Assembly: GCA_025267735.1 (NCBI GenBank)
Contig: CM046304.1
Location: 14,632,001 to 14,696,000, forward strand
Direction: 5' to 3'
Length of the DNA: 64,000 nt
Source: Mactra quadrangularis
Lineage: Eukaryota > Mollusca > Bivalvia > Venerida > Mactridae
This document shows positions 12,766-24,206 of the stretch, piece after piece. The notes beneath the pieces were generated by a model. That model had not been told where the DNA came from. It did no database searches and worked only from the letters and a program-made list of their open reading frames with translations. Position 1 is the first letter of the stretch; each line of letters starts with the position of its first letter. The position numbers and the translations under genes are program-made.

Positions 12766-13613
12766 TATTTTGATAAATTGAAAACTGTTAGATGGGGTTA
12801 AACTTTTTGCCACACAGTTGGTTCTGTAAACCTGTAGATCCAGACGGGCCTTGTGTTTTGTTACAGGATTTGTCCGTCGGTCCGCTATAATTTCATTAAA
12901 TTATAAGCAATGAGTATAAACGAACTTCGATTTATAGCAGACAAAAATTGACTGTCAATTCAAAACTTAATCAGGAATAACTGCACAGTTACAAAATGTT
13001 TATCTACAAGTAGTGACAGCAAAAATATGTAATTTATAACCCAAGTATGCTATTACATTGTTACAAAAAAGTAATTTTTCAGTTTCAGGTCTAAACAAGC
13101 GTAACTTTTTGAAAATAAAGAAGATTGTAGACTATTGTTAGTTTGTCTTATCGTTGACGTAAGCGCAAATGATAACAGTCAATTAGTTTATTTGGATACA
13201 ATAAAAACGACAATTAGTGTCTGTATGCTGGTCGCATTCTAGATATACTTGAAGTATATTTTGCCATTTCATGTGCAAATAGATTTGATAAAAGTATTAT
13301 AAATTCAACGAACGGTTGAGGTGGAATTAACTAAGTTATGTGATATACATACAGCTTGGACATCTGCTCTTGTACACTGTAAGTGATGATCTCTTTATAA
13401 ACTCAATTGTGAAACACTTTCACAATGTTATACTTTAACTTAAAAAATACACGTACATATGATGGCATATCTCTGCTACCAGATAACTACACCACTAACG
13501 GGTTAATTAAGCAGTTAACTAGATATGTAACATATGGTTGGTAAAATATTACAATAATGCGAGTTGTAAGGCACTAACTTGCCTATGTATATAATACTTT
13601 TATGATATTTTAG
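12766..13613. other. 5' flank of IAP gene 1; a MITE-like fragment
   Basis: No coding sequence is evident. At about 13458-13545 a fragment with gatggcatatctctgctacc and repeated gttaact words resembles the element at 39079-39355. The promoter cannot be placed from sequence alone. Confidence 0.35.
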
Positions 13614-13676
13614 GAATATTTGTGGTCTACTTTTCAAGTTTATCGGTTGAAGACAAAGTGCTTTAAACTATTAATC

Positions 13677-14640
13677 ATGGCGTTTATGACTTATATGGAC
13701 CTTACAAAGAAGACTGCAAATAAGAATGAAAGACCAAATAAAGGACGAAGAGGAATTACTGGACTGGGTGTTGTTAGAGAATTCAAATGTTTACAGCTTG
13801 AACAAATTATATTGATGTATAGATTTCAAGACTTTGATATATTATATCTATATACTGACAGTCATGTTTATTTGTATCAGCAACCATCTCCAGAGGTCAC
13901 CTATGAGGTGGCCACGCATCGACAGTATGAGTGGCAATACCTGAATGAGATAAGCGACACAGTGGTAGAAACATGTTCAAAGTTTATACTATATCCAAAG
14001 AACGGACGCATATATATGCTTCCGAAAGATGCGGATCATTATAAAACGTTTGAAAAGATTGAGAATGTACTGAACCAGTCTATTGTCATGTTTAGATTCA
14101 TTGACATAAAATGTTTTACTGAGCTACCTTCCGACTTTGCAATGGCCCCAAAATCAGAAATCCAATGGTTTGACGATATTATTCCATTGGGACAATCATT
14201 AGATAGCAGGAAAAGCACAGTTAAGAAGGTCAGTACAAACCTACCAATTGTTACAATAAAGATAATTGAGAATATTCTTAAAATAGAAATCTGTGGTGAT
14301 TATGCTAAAATAGAGATATCTAATAAAGTATCGTTTGAAGCATTTCCAGGCTTCATAGGCCAAGAATCTGAGGATCAGGCTGGTAACTCACGATCAGAAT
14401 TTGTATCTTCTCACACTGGTTCAAAAAAGTGGGTATTTCCCAACACAAACACAGCAAGGTTTTATTTAGAACCACAGACTGTGAAAGGAAGTTTGTTTTC
14501 CATAGTAACCAAAAGTACCCATCAGCCAGCTAGATATGCAGAATACATTGATGAAAGGGCTAGATTTCATACATTTATCACCTGGACTTCAACAAGTATT
14601 TCTGCTGAGAGGTTGTGTAAAGCTGGATTCTTTTATACAA
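13677..14640 (+). CDS. IAP gene 1, exon 1: unrecognised N-terminal region and first half of BIR1
   Basis: This exon encodes residues 1-321 and ends in phase 1 at a strong gtaagt donor (14641). Residues 1-280 match no domain I recognise; they are mixed hydrophobic and charged with no signal peptide or membrane span. BIR1 starts near residue 285 and reaches the AGFFYT motif at the exon end. The open frame extends 5' to 13614, directly after a TAG acceptor, so an upstream untranslated or coding exon is possible. Confidence 0.85.
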
Positions 14641-17600
14641 GTAAGTTGGTTTTACTTTTTCAGTGTGACTTTAATTCAGATTTATTAGTCCTTTATCTTT
14701 TGAACGTCGGCAAGATATAGAGAATATTCGACTTCGGTGTAAGATCGATTTTTATTTAAAATGCTTTTTCTATCCGAAGTCTTAGCCAAAATATGTTTAT
14801 TCTCTTTCTGCAGAGGTTATGAACGTTGAACTTGACAATTTAGAATGTAAACCGACTTCCAAACTTACGAAGCTAACCATGTGGCATTTTTTTATATTTT
14901 TTTCCAGAACAGGGAGATTTGGTTCGCTGTTTTCAATGTGGTATTGGTTTTAAAGATTTTAACCGAGGAGACGATCCTGTAGTGGAACATGTACGGTACG
15001 CAGGAAAATGTCCATTTCTGTATGAACTTCTGGGAGAACAGCACCTTATTCGAATTAAGGTAACTTTATATAGGGAGTATAGACAATGGTCTAATATTGA
15101 TTGCCGTATTTTGTTGTCGTGTTGTATAGGTCACATTACCGCGGTCAGCCAACCTCCTTCACGTTCCTGGAACAGCTAAATGAACAAACCACCGAATATA
15201 ATGCTATTTGAACTCAACGTTTAATAATGTACGTATAAGACAGTCAAGGCTTTAAAGATAAATTTCTAGATTTAGCTGTTTACTAGCTACATAGAGCATC
15301 TCAGTATCTCATCATCTATACAAGAATGTACCAACACCTGACACATGTTTGTGAAATAATCAATACGATTAAAATACATTAATGAAAATGTATGTAAAAA
15401 ATATCAATAAAAAAGCAAGAAGGCCAGACGTGAATATGTGATAAGTTATATTGTCATACCCTTAGCGGTAAAAGTGCCTGAAGTAAAAACTTACAGAGGT
15501 AAAAATGACAGAAATTTTATCTTTACATTAACCTATACATGTATGATTTTATCATTTAAGGAATACTTGCAAGCTTCAGATCCAGAATATTTCAGAACGT
15601 CACAATTATCAGGTAACAAGATTAAAATATCTCCAAAAATAAATTGTGTATACTATTAACAGGATTACTGTAAACAAACAGTTTCTTGTGATCATATTTT
15701 CTGTTTTTACTTACTTGTCTGCACTGAATGACATCTTGTTTGATTGTTTTTGTTGGTTTTAACGCCGTAGCAACGCATTCAATATGTCCTATCACGACAG
15801 TAAGCCAACCTACTCATCGTTACTGCAAAGGCTAAATCTCTGGCTTTAGCTGTTAACTAGTTACTAAGCACATACTTCTAAAAGTGACTGACAACTGCAC
15901 TACATGCATTGAATTTTTGATTGTTAAGCGCATTCGAATATATAGACTGAATAGATTAGTTCGTTATATAAATGGACTTCGGTTTATTTTGACACAAACA
16001 CCATCCGAAAAGGAACGGGGAGCTAGTTTAGTGCTAGAAGGTTGCGACATAGCGATGTATATGTACCTTGAATAACTAAGAACTTAGAATGATGAAATAG
16101 CATACAACATAGCAACTTTTACTTGACATTCTTTTATTTCAGCAAACAAGAATACTTCCAATGTCAGTTCTGCTATAAAATACCCACAATACCAACCACT
16201 AGAAGCAAGAATTTCATCCTACTATAATAATTGGCCGCAAGATAAACCACAAACCCCTAACAAAATGGCGGAAGCTGGTCTATTTTATTCTGGTATACTT
16301 TACAATTATTTATCAATATAATTATGTCTCCAGAAAAGAAAGCACTAAAATAATAGTGTTTTAAATCAGTCTACGAAATAGGGATATAAAAGTGGTTGTC
16401 CTAACAAATCCTTTTAAGAGCAAGCATTGCATCTTATTTGCATAATTTGGTTGCCAAAAAGAAATTGTTGGTTGCCCGAACTAAAAAGGGCTGTCCCGGG
16501 CAACCAAACAACAACTAATCTTGTCGACCAGAATTAAATACTTAATTAACTGAATATAACAAATATACAAATGACAATATCATTGATTTATTTATAGCAG
16601 ATCCATAAATTTACACTTGCCTATGGCGATCAAACATTCTGATGGGCGAATAAAGATTTTGAAATGAATGACCAGATGAATGCTCGTTGTAACTAACCGT
16701 CTCTGAATTGCATTGCACATTTCGCGGGAGCCACTGTTAATTGTTCCAAGAAGAATAAAAAGTAACAAAAACATTTGTACTCAACAGCTAGGAAGCTATT
16801 TAAGCATGTGCACTCGATATTAAATTTCGATATAAATTGTTGTTAATGAACAAAAAATAATATGTTTTTGAACATGATCCTATCGTATGTTTATTATTTT
16901 TAGGACCTGACGATTGCGTTACATGTTATGCATGTGGAGGAAGTTTGAAGAACTGGGAAACAAACGATGATCCAATGAAAGAGCATTCATTCTGGTTCCC
17001 GTCTTGTTCTTTCATTCGTCTAACGAACGGAGATGACTCTACTGAAAGCACGAGTTCCTCTGAAAGTCTAAGCACGTCTCCAAGACGTGACACTGAGGTA
17101 ATAATTTAACTGACATATAAGTATTTTGTTCAGATCTTGTATGATATTGATAAAATGGTCGTGTCTGATTGCATAGTTAGATAATCCTTAGCCATTTGCA
17201 ATGAAGAAGACAACATAAAATTGCATGAAGGCTTGTTAGCAGAATAGCAGACAACTTGATTGCAAATGTCGATGTATCACGTCCATCTACTAACAATATT
17301 AACACTTCTTCGCCTAACATAATAATTTGTTTCATTACTACCATTTCTAATGTCCGAGGCATATCTTCTTGTAGAAGATAGCCGTGGTGTTTCGAATGTC
17401 ATACCATGTTACAGTCTGTAGTCCTTCTCACTTTCCCTGGATAAATATCATTGAATTTAAGCATTTAACCATGGCAGTACAAAACGCTTACATTCATCAA
17501 TGTCTGATTGCTTTCCTACATGATGCAGTGATAAAAGGGAGAATAATTATTTTATGATTCAAATCTGCAAAGTTATGTAGATTTCGCCCAGAAATCGAAC

Positions 17601-19447
17601 AACGAATATAGAGAGACGTTAAGCCACATTACCAACTAGGCTAACCACTAGGCTAACCAAACGTACCGAGACAATCACAATGCGTTGTCTCTCAATTCTC
17701 ATTTTTCTAGATAGCAGAAAATTCACGCGAAGAGCAAACTTCGTTTTCGCCACCAGTATCAGAACCAATCACCAATGGAATATTGCATACCGGAAGTGAT
17801 TCATCACGTGACAAAAATAAATTTGAATGTTTACAAATGGGTTATACAATAGAAGATTATGCCGGTGCCATTAAGGAGCTGCGAAGTCGAGGTATATAAC
17901 TCCTTAAGTTTGCAGAAACAACTAGCAATCGTCTTCAAGTCTCACATAGACAAATCAGTTTTAGAGCAGTTTAAGTTCAATACGTTGTCAGTTTATTTCG
18001 TTATAAATCATTCAAATTTAAATGGTTAAGTATGTTTGTATGGATTGCTTAAGACAACTTGAACGATTTATTGTGTAAATAATGTGTCATGTTGACCTAA
18101 ATTAAACGAGCTTTAATTATTTATTTATTCTTTCGAATGACGTAACTATCTAAAATACATATTCCCAGACATGTCAAAAGTCGTACACCGAATTCAAACC
18201 TGACAAAGATTACGTTACTTTTAAAATACATGTGCACATGCTTCATATACAAGTATATAGTTAAATATTTGGCTAATGCATAAACGCATTCTATTATATG
18301 TATACTTATCAGGGACACATGAACCCACTATATCAGAGATAGTAGACGTGATTGAAAGTACAAGAGAAAGTAGATCAGAGGGTAAGTACGCTATAAACAA
18401 ATTACTCCTCTAATTTAAATACTCACTATAGAATTTCTGTATGTATTTACTATCGATTATCAAGTATTTAAGTCAGCGAAGTTAATGAATGCGCCACTGA
18501 TAGTTAATTGAAATTTACAATTATCACGTAACAAAATACAATGTACAAGAAATTAAAGCAAAACATGTAACTTCAAATATTGCAAGAAAAAGCTGTTAGT
18601 GTTTTATGTCTGTTAGTTTCATGGCTCGTAGGTCAGTTTGCGAGAGAAGTAACTATTAAAAGGAATTTATCAATAGTTAATTGCATGCAATATGCATGGT
18701 CTGTTTTTCCCGAAGGGCTATCGGTAGCATATTATCAAAAAGCTTACGATGATTTAACAACACATTATAGAATGATATCCACTAAATTCGGATAATACCA
18801 ATCTCCGTAAACAGAGATCCTGTTCTACTCGCGTTGTCGTACTGGATCTCTACTTAGTCAATGCAAGGTCACGTCGAGATGAACTTTGTGTCGAACAATC
18901 AATGCGTAGACGAAAACACTTTTAATCACATTTTGATTTCGTAATTTCTATTTTTAGACCAAGGTTTGCATGCAAATTTAACAGCGGTATTATTCACAGT
19001 CTGCGATTGGGTGGCTCATTTCAAATTGCGTGACGTAGACGATGTAAACAAGTTACGTATCAAAACAATTTCGTCATGAATATTATGATGAGAAAATGTC
19101 ACCTGAACGTGACCTTCGTTTGGAAACGGCCAGATCTAAATTAGTGAGTATGCGAGCGGTTAAAATTTAGATCGGGTTTTAATTAGATTGGGATAATACG
19201 GGACCGTGTATATTAAAGCAATACATTTGATTTTAATTCTGACCATATTCTTTCAGACGAGATATTAGCACAGAATAGAAGATTAAGGAGTATGGTGTAT
19301 TGTATGAATTGTAAGACAGAGGAAGCCAACATTCTATTTCTACCTTGTACACATCATATCTATTGTGTTTCCTGCTCAGATAATGTCACAGCATGTCCGT
19401 TATGTCAAAAACATATTACTGAAAAGATGCGTACCTTTATGTCTTAA
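13677..19447 (+). CDS. IAP gene 1: two-BIR, UBA-like, RING inhibitor-of-apoptosis protein (8 coding exons, 650 aa)
   Basis: Joined exons 13677-14640, 14908-15059, 15561-15612, 16143-16292, 16904-17097, 17711-17891, 18313-18381 and 19257-19447 give one open frame of 650 residues; all introns are GT-AG. Domains: unrecognised residues 1-280; BIR1 about 285-365 (zinc ligands C329, C332, H349, C356); BIR2 about 405-480 (C447, C450, H467, C474); UBA-like about 540-565 with an MGY loop; C-terminal RING 603-637 (C603, C606, C618, H620, C624, C627, C634, C637). Known for the family: BIR2-type domains bind IAP-binding motifs, UBA binds ubiquitin, and the RING is an E3 ligase acting on caspases or immune adaptors in the cytosol. 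No CARD is visible. The start is the ATG at 13677, with A at -3 and G at +4, shortly after a possible acceptor at 13613, so exon 1 may begin as 5' UTR. The exact orthologue is not identifiable; it is similar in plan to the BIRC2/3/7 group. Confidence 0.9.
14908..15059 (+). CDS. IAP gene 1, exon 2: second half of BIR1
   Basis: A 152-nt exon between a tttccag acceptor and a gtaact donor. It begins in phase 1 and ends in phase 0. It supplies the zinc site CFQC...H-x6-C. The Trp that normally follows the CxxC loop in peptide-binding BIRs is replaced by Phe (F339). Gene 2 has an exon of identical length. Confidence 0.9.
15561..15612 (+). CDS. IAP gene 1, exon 3: short linker between the BIRs
   Basis: A 52-nt exon (phase 0 to phase 1) between a ttaag acceptor and a gtaaca donor, coding for 17 residues rich in Ser, Tyr and acidic residues. 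It is accepted because only it joins exon 2 (phase 0) to exon 4 (needs phase 1). Gene 2 has a 40-nt exon of the same phases in the same place. Confidence 0.7.
16143..16292 (+). CDS. IAP gene 1, exon 4: first half of BIR2
   Basis: Acceptor tttcag, donor gtatac, phase 1 to phase 1. It codes a BIR N-terminal half with the R...YYNNWP core and ends with AGLFYSG, the usual split point before the zinc-binding half. Confidence 0.9.
16904..17097 (+). CDS. IAP gene 1, exon 5: second half of BIR2 and Ser-rich linker
   Basis: Acceptor tttttag, donor gtaata. It holds the zinc ligands C447, C450, H467 and C474 and the groove signature LKNWETNDDP...EH..WFPSC, as in BIRs that bind IAP-binding motifs. A Ser/Thr-rich tail of about 25 residues follows. 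Confidence 0.92.
17711..17891 (+). CDS. IAP gene 1, exon 6: linker and UBA-like segment
   Basis: Acceptor ttctag, donor gtatat, phase 0 to phase 1. Residues about 540-565 carry the LQMGY loop followed by an amphipathic helix (EDYAGAIKELRSRG), as in the ubiquitin-associated domain of cellular IAPs. The first UBA helix is weak, so the call is UBA-like. Confidence 0.85.
18313..18381 (+). CDS. IAP gene 1, exon 7: short acidic linker
   Basis: A 69-nt exon (phase 1 to phase 1) with donor gtaagt, coding an acidic helix-prone linker before the RING. Gene 2 has a phase-identical 93-nt exon here. The intron that follows (18382-19256) carries a 392-bp mobile element. Confidence 0.8.
18799..19190 (-). 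mobile_element. Non-autonomous Mutator-like element, copy 2, in intron 7 of IAP gene 1
   Basis: About 392 bp, the reverse complement of the 6404-6805 copy across its whole length. It starts CAATCTCC and ends TTAGATTG. It is flanked on both sides by GGATAATAC, a 9-bp target duplication different from that of copy 1, so it is an independent insertion. Confidence 0.8.
19257..19447 (+). CDS. IAP gene 1, exon 8: C-terminal RING finger and stop
   Basis: Acceptor tttcag. It codes residues 588-650 and ends in TAA. Spacing C-x2-C-x11-C-x-H-x3-C-x2-C-x6-C-x2-C equals that of cellular-IAP RINGs, and the tail MRTFMS parallels the VRTFLS dimerisation tail. The residue after the last Cys is Gln rather than the usual Arg. 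A possible ATTAAA poly(A) signal lies near 19718. Confidence 0.93.
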
Positions 19448-21680
19448 ATGATAAACCAGATATTTAAAGCCAATATTCAAAACATGGGGTGTTCTTGTAC
19501 TCTTAATATTGGATTCATCCGTTGATGGGGGAAACAATTCGTTTATGGGGGAAACACATGAGTCCACACTAGTGTGAAGCAGTTTCAATCAAAGTATTCA
19601 TTCTCGTGAAAACAAAATTAACTGATCAGTGCGTGTGGCTCTTCTTCTTCTGTAATTTTCAATATGATTACAGCATTGCGAAGCTATGAAATTTTCAGGA
19701 AATGTGTATTTTATCATATTAAACAGCTGAGCAAAATATAAAATCTTCGTAATTGCACTAATATTTTTTTTAAATCTTTAAAAAAACTCTACTGAAATCC
19801 ATAGGGACGCAACTTCGACTTGTTTGTACTGGCGTCCATAACAACGGTTTTGTCATTCTATAAATAGAAGGTGAAGTCATCAGTCAGACTGTTTGTGTAC
19901 AGAATGCGGTTTTGTAACTAAATTTGTGTGTTTACGAGCCTCAGTTTAGAACTAAAGTTTTATACATATACCTTTTTATGTATTTACTATTCATATTCAC
20001 AACTATAAGGGGAAATCACTAGAAATCAGCATTAGATTCAATTAAATATCTTGGGCTAAAAATAGCTCATCAACCTGAATGCATGAACCAAGATGGCAGC
20101 CTCCATGAATATATGTCAACAAAGTAAAATTGCTGTACTTTTTGGAAAAATACGAAGTAAATGGTGGGTACTGGAATCGGAGATTTTATGGAATAGCTGT
20201 CTAATATCAAGAGCTTGTTGTAGTCTGTGGAATAAGTCCTGAAGCCGACATAAAAGGAGTGATCGAATGACGTCAATACACAAATTCAATACACGGCAAC
20301 TTTGAACTCAGATCAACATGAAATAATGATCACAGTGTCTTTTTTACGTTATGCAGATTGGCTGTACGATTGACTGGTCTCTCTGCATATAAAGTAAATG
20401 GTGTTTGTCACATCATCTAAGAACACTTGAACAAATGGATCCAGTGATTGTGCATACTTTGTAACTTGATCAAAATTTAACTTCTACGTTCGGTTTCAAA
20501 TCAGCAGAGACATAAAATTCTCTGAAATCAGGTAGATAATTTTTAATTACTAACTTGATTGACCTAATTTCATGTACAGTAAATGAAGTTTGTTAAAGGA
20601 TTTTTAGAACATACATTTGTAATTACACTACAAAAACATGTCAAATTATCAATATAGGCTGCATTTTGCCAAAACGTGCATGCTATCAACTTTAATATAG
20701 CCCAGTTGTACTTTGTACATATATTTGAAGTAGTAAATGATTGAGAAACACATTTGTTAAGGTATAAAGGAAAGTATACAAAACTATGTTATATGACCAC
20801 ACAGAAAATGTGTTTACAAGTAAAGTGGTATCCTATTGTACATCAATTTTCTAATGTTTTTCGCTTTTTTCAGATTTTTGAATTATATTAAGGTATACTT
20901 AAATTCGCCCTTTCTCACTAATAAGGACCAAATGAAATATTTTATTGTCGTAACCCATTAGAAATAATTTGGTCCACGAAAATTTTTATTTTTCAAATGT
21001 ATGAACTTCGAAGATGTGTTATTTATAAAAAACAATACAACAAAACAGGTTACAGGAGTTTTTTCGTCTCAAACTCTTAACAGAATACCGTAATTTTGGT
21101 CAAATATGCCTGGTTTAATATTTGGACAAACTGTATTGTGTGTAATTATTCTCAATGATTGATTGTATGAACGTTCATTAAATATGATGATACATGTAGT
21201 TTGAAATAAAATGTACAATGGCATTCTCTAAGTTGTGTGTTTTTTGATAGCTAATTAAATATGAAAAGGTATTATTGTCACACTCCGTCACATAGCTGTC
21301 TTCTCCGTCACAAAATGTCTTTACCATAACAGCACTGTTTTTTATATTTTTTCTCATTCGTTTATACAAAAGAAACACTAAAACATCATTAAGCAAGAGA
21401 ACATGTGCACATTAATATTTTCTAGAACAATACCAAGTTAAAGTCTATTCTAATCAGCCTTCACAAGATTTTAAGTGTGCGATTTTCTCCATGTTGTGAA
21501 CCACATCTTAAACACTTCTAAAAATCTTGATTAATTTTTGTGTAAAACTCAACTGGTTACACATTTTAAGTTGTTTTCACACATATCATACGTAAATGAA
21601 CTTTAAAACTTGCCAAAAAATACACATTCCTGCTTTATAGAAAATTTTCTAGTCCGTGACGAAGGAGACAAATTTACTTT
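19448..21680. other. 3' flank of IAP gene 1; no further gene seen
   Basis: The gene 1 3' UTR presumably occupies the first few hundred bases. The rest is AT-rich with stops in all frames and only chance-length ORFs. Confidence 0.4.
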
Positions 21681-21687
21681 TTTGACC

Positions 21688-21702
21688 TCAAGGTCAAGGT
21701 CA
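21688..21702 (+). promoter_or_regulatory. Direct repeat of nuclear-receptor half-sites (AGGTCA-like)
   Basis: TCAAGGTCAAGGTCA contains two AGGTCA half-sites without spacing and the TCAAGGTCA form favoured by monomeric receptors. No gene start is nearby, so it may simply be part of a repeat. Confidence 0.25.
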
Positions 21703-22097
21703 TTTCAAGGAAATCAGTTGTACCTTTGTAGTCCAAACACCAGTCAATGAAATTTCAAACATTTATCTTACTCCCCTTGGTAAAATAAATGAAATATATA
21801 AAAAAAAATCTTTTTTCAATTATCGACAAACCACAATTTGAAATCAGAAAATGGCCCTTAAACCTGTATCAATTTAGCCGATAGTACAGCATCGCTTATC
21901 TACCGTGTGTGACGTCATCGTAGACCTATTGATTAAATTGTGTTATAACACTCAATGGATTGTAATATATACGCGTCTGTCAATGAATCAGTCGCAAAAA
22001 CATTTGCACCATCGTCGCAGATAGGGACCCTATGAAAACTCAGATTGTACCAACATTCAAAATGGTGGCATTTTTGTGGAAGAAAAAAAAACTCGGC

Positions 22098-22140
22098 CAT
22101 TATGAGATTCGGAACCAATCAAAATGCCTGAATCTCATAA
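22098..22140. repeat. Short hairpin next to the palindrome array
   Basis: cattatgagattc and gaatctcataat are inverted around a loop of about 17 bases, ending where the palindrome array begins. Confidence 0.6.
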
Positions 22141-22453
22141 TACGTGGCCACGTAATAGCTTTACGTGGCCACGCAGTAGCTATTACGTGCGCACGTAATA
22201 GCGTTTACGTGGCCACGTAATAGCTTAACGTGCGCACGTAATAATTGACCAATGAGAGTTGTCGAAATTGGCGGCCATTTTTCGACAACCTTCATTGGTC
22301 AATTATTACGTGCGCACGTAAAGCTATTACGTGGCCACTTAAACGCTATTACGTGCGCACGTAAAGCTATTACGTGGCCACGTAAACGTTATTGCGTGCG
22401 CACGTAAAAGCTACTGCGTGGCCACGTAAAGCTTTTACGTGGCCACGTAAAAA
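22141..22453. repeat. Array of 12 self-complementary units around a central hairpin
   Basis: Twelve units, each a palindrome of the form TTACGTGGCCACGTAA or TTACGTGCGCACGTAA, sit about 21-22 bp apart. Five lie left and seven right of a central inverted repeat (ttgaccaatgagagttgtcg, loop with ggcggccat, then cgacaaccttcattggtcaa; about 22253-22303). The order of unit types mirrors around the centre: outward it runs GCGC, GGCC, GCGC, GGCC and so on. No coding role is apparent. It may be a foldback element or a cluster of ACGTG-type protein sites. Confidence 0.85.
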
Positions 22454-23006
22454 TAAAATATATTTCCATGTCACCTCAATGCCACCGTATGAACCAGATT
22501 TAAAGGCATATTTTACACCCATGCTAATAGTGTACTTTTTTATGCTGCCAATAACTGACTGACTTGTAACATTACATTTTGGACGAATGACAGTTGAACC
22601 TATTGTTATAATGTTACAAGATAGATATTCCAAAATGAGTATCAGTTCACCAACGTAGTCAGATATTTTTGGTACTCAACGAATCGCAGCAACAGTTATA
22701 ATTTGTTGTGCAATTTTTTTGTCTGTGCTTCTCGTATCAAGTATTAAAGGTTAAAGCGATTAAACATATATGTAATGTTACCGAAAACATGAAGAATCAC
22801 CATGTCTTGCTATGCATCGTCTAAAATGTTTGGAATGGAACATATTTGAATATAGCGAACGAGATCGACTAGTACCATTCTCCTTTGGGGGAGTCTTTGC
22901 AGTTGGTATTGAATATACTCCAAATGTGTTTAGTTACCAGGTCTGTTTAAACTTTTGACACTGATGCATCAGATATGTTATGTGTTCTTTCAAGATATTT
23001 AGACTT

Positions 23007-23116
23007 AAGTGAAACAAGACACTTCTAAATTTTCTACTTCGCCATATTTTTGTAATTGACGAATCCCTTAAAGCCACCATCTTGGACAGGGTAACACCAT
23101 TTGCTAAATCATGAGC
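23007..23116 (+). repeat. 110-bp direct repeat, left copy
   Basis: Runs from aagtgaaacaagacacttct to gctaaatcatgagc and recurs at 24207-24316 with only a few differences, exactly 1200 bp downstream. Confidence 0.85.
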
Positions 23117-23342
23117 ACATGAATTGCGAGTCCTATGCACAAATTATTTTTGAAAAAAAACCTTGTTTATCGTTCGATTAAAATTTTGTGCGAAAGATTC
23201 AACGCTTCGAAGCTAGGGAATTTTTGGAAAAAGAAAATAAAATGCTTGTTTTATGCGCCGCGTGATGTCATTCAAATATTTGTCAGACAAGAGATATCGG
23301 CGAAGAGCATGTGGTTTTTTTTTTTAGTAATTGTTGTGACAC

Positions 23343-23594
23343 CCGAGTCTGTAGCACAGTTGGTAGAGCACCGATATTTCGAATCTAGTGTCTCGAAGGA
23401 ATAAGGGTTCGAATCCCACCCGATGAGGTTGTATCTTTCCATGAAAATTTGACAATTATGTCAATTTTCCTCCATTAATAAGGTATATGTAGAAGTTGCC
23501 AACCTTGTTGAAGGGTAGTTGAGTACTGGTTATAGACAAGGGTCCAGGAAAGCTAGGCTGTGTGCCCTGGACGCCGTAATGTAAATAAACAAGG
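23343..23594 (+). mobile_element. tRNA-derived SINE, full-length-looking copy
   Basis: The tRNA-like head carries an A box (TAGCACAGTTGGTAGAGC, 23352-23369) and a B box (GGTTCGAATCC, 23406-23416). A body of about 170 bp follows (ggttatagacaagggtccagg, with one base fewer in related copies) and ends near gtaatgtaaataaac. RNA polymerase III promoters of this kind drive SINE transcription. The 3' body is shared with a copy at 29684, showing it is a family and not a tRNA gene. It resembles molluscan tRNA-SINEs such as RUDI, but I cannot confirm the family. Confidence 0.8.
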
Positions 23595-24206
23595 ACAAAA
23601 TGATGAGTTGCTGTCACCTATGTTTCATACAAAATCTAATTTCTTATAGCTAATAGCATTTACCAGTGTCACTCTAGTCAGATAATAATTCAAATTGTTT
23701 TTTGCATTCAAAATAAGTTTACTACTTAAAGAAATTTGATCGTTATAACCAAGCCTAGAGTTATTATTCGTAAAAACCGTGTGGTAATATGATATTGCTT
23801 CAAAATAGATTTTGTTTAAAATCCATTCTTACAAAAGATATAATACGTCTGTGTTTCAATTGAATAACCCTCATTATCACGTGGTCTTTATTTGTAAGGC
23901 TATTCAAAACTTATATTTCTACTTAAAAGTTTGCAGACACCCTCCTGACAATGAATAAGTTTGTTATCTTAGCGTTTATTGGTCGATTATTTCAAACTTT
24001 TACTTCCGTGTTGCTTTTCATTCAATTGAAATTATATAATAACGATCGCATAGTCCCATATTTCGTCTGGCGAGTATGCAAATATGTTTTGTATAAGTTT
24101 TATAAAACCGCAATACTTTTTGCGAGTAATTGTATAGATCATGTTAACTTTTTAATAAATAATGTTGACAATAATGCTATCTAGAATGCAGGCACGAGTG
24201 CATTGC

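Noticed and set aside
16390..16520. Transposon formed by ggttgccc/gggcaacc words in intron 4 of IAP gene 1
   Set aside because: The inverted words are short and no target duplication or other copy was found.
22032..22633. Short ORFs on both strands over the palindrome array with matching C termini
   Set aside because: The similar protein ends (ARN..YVAT) arise because the palindromic DNA reads alike on both strands; not genes.
23343..23424. tRNA gene
   Set aside because: A and B boxes are present, but the cloverleaf arms do not pair properly and the segment is followed by a body shared with a second copy at 29684, so it is a SINE head.
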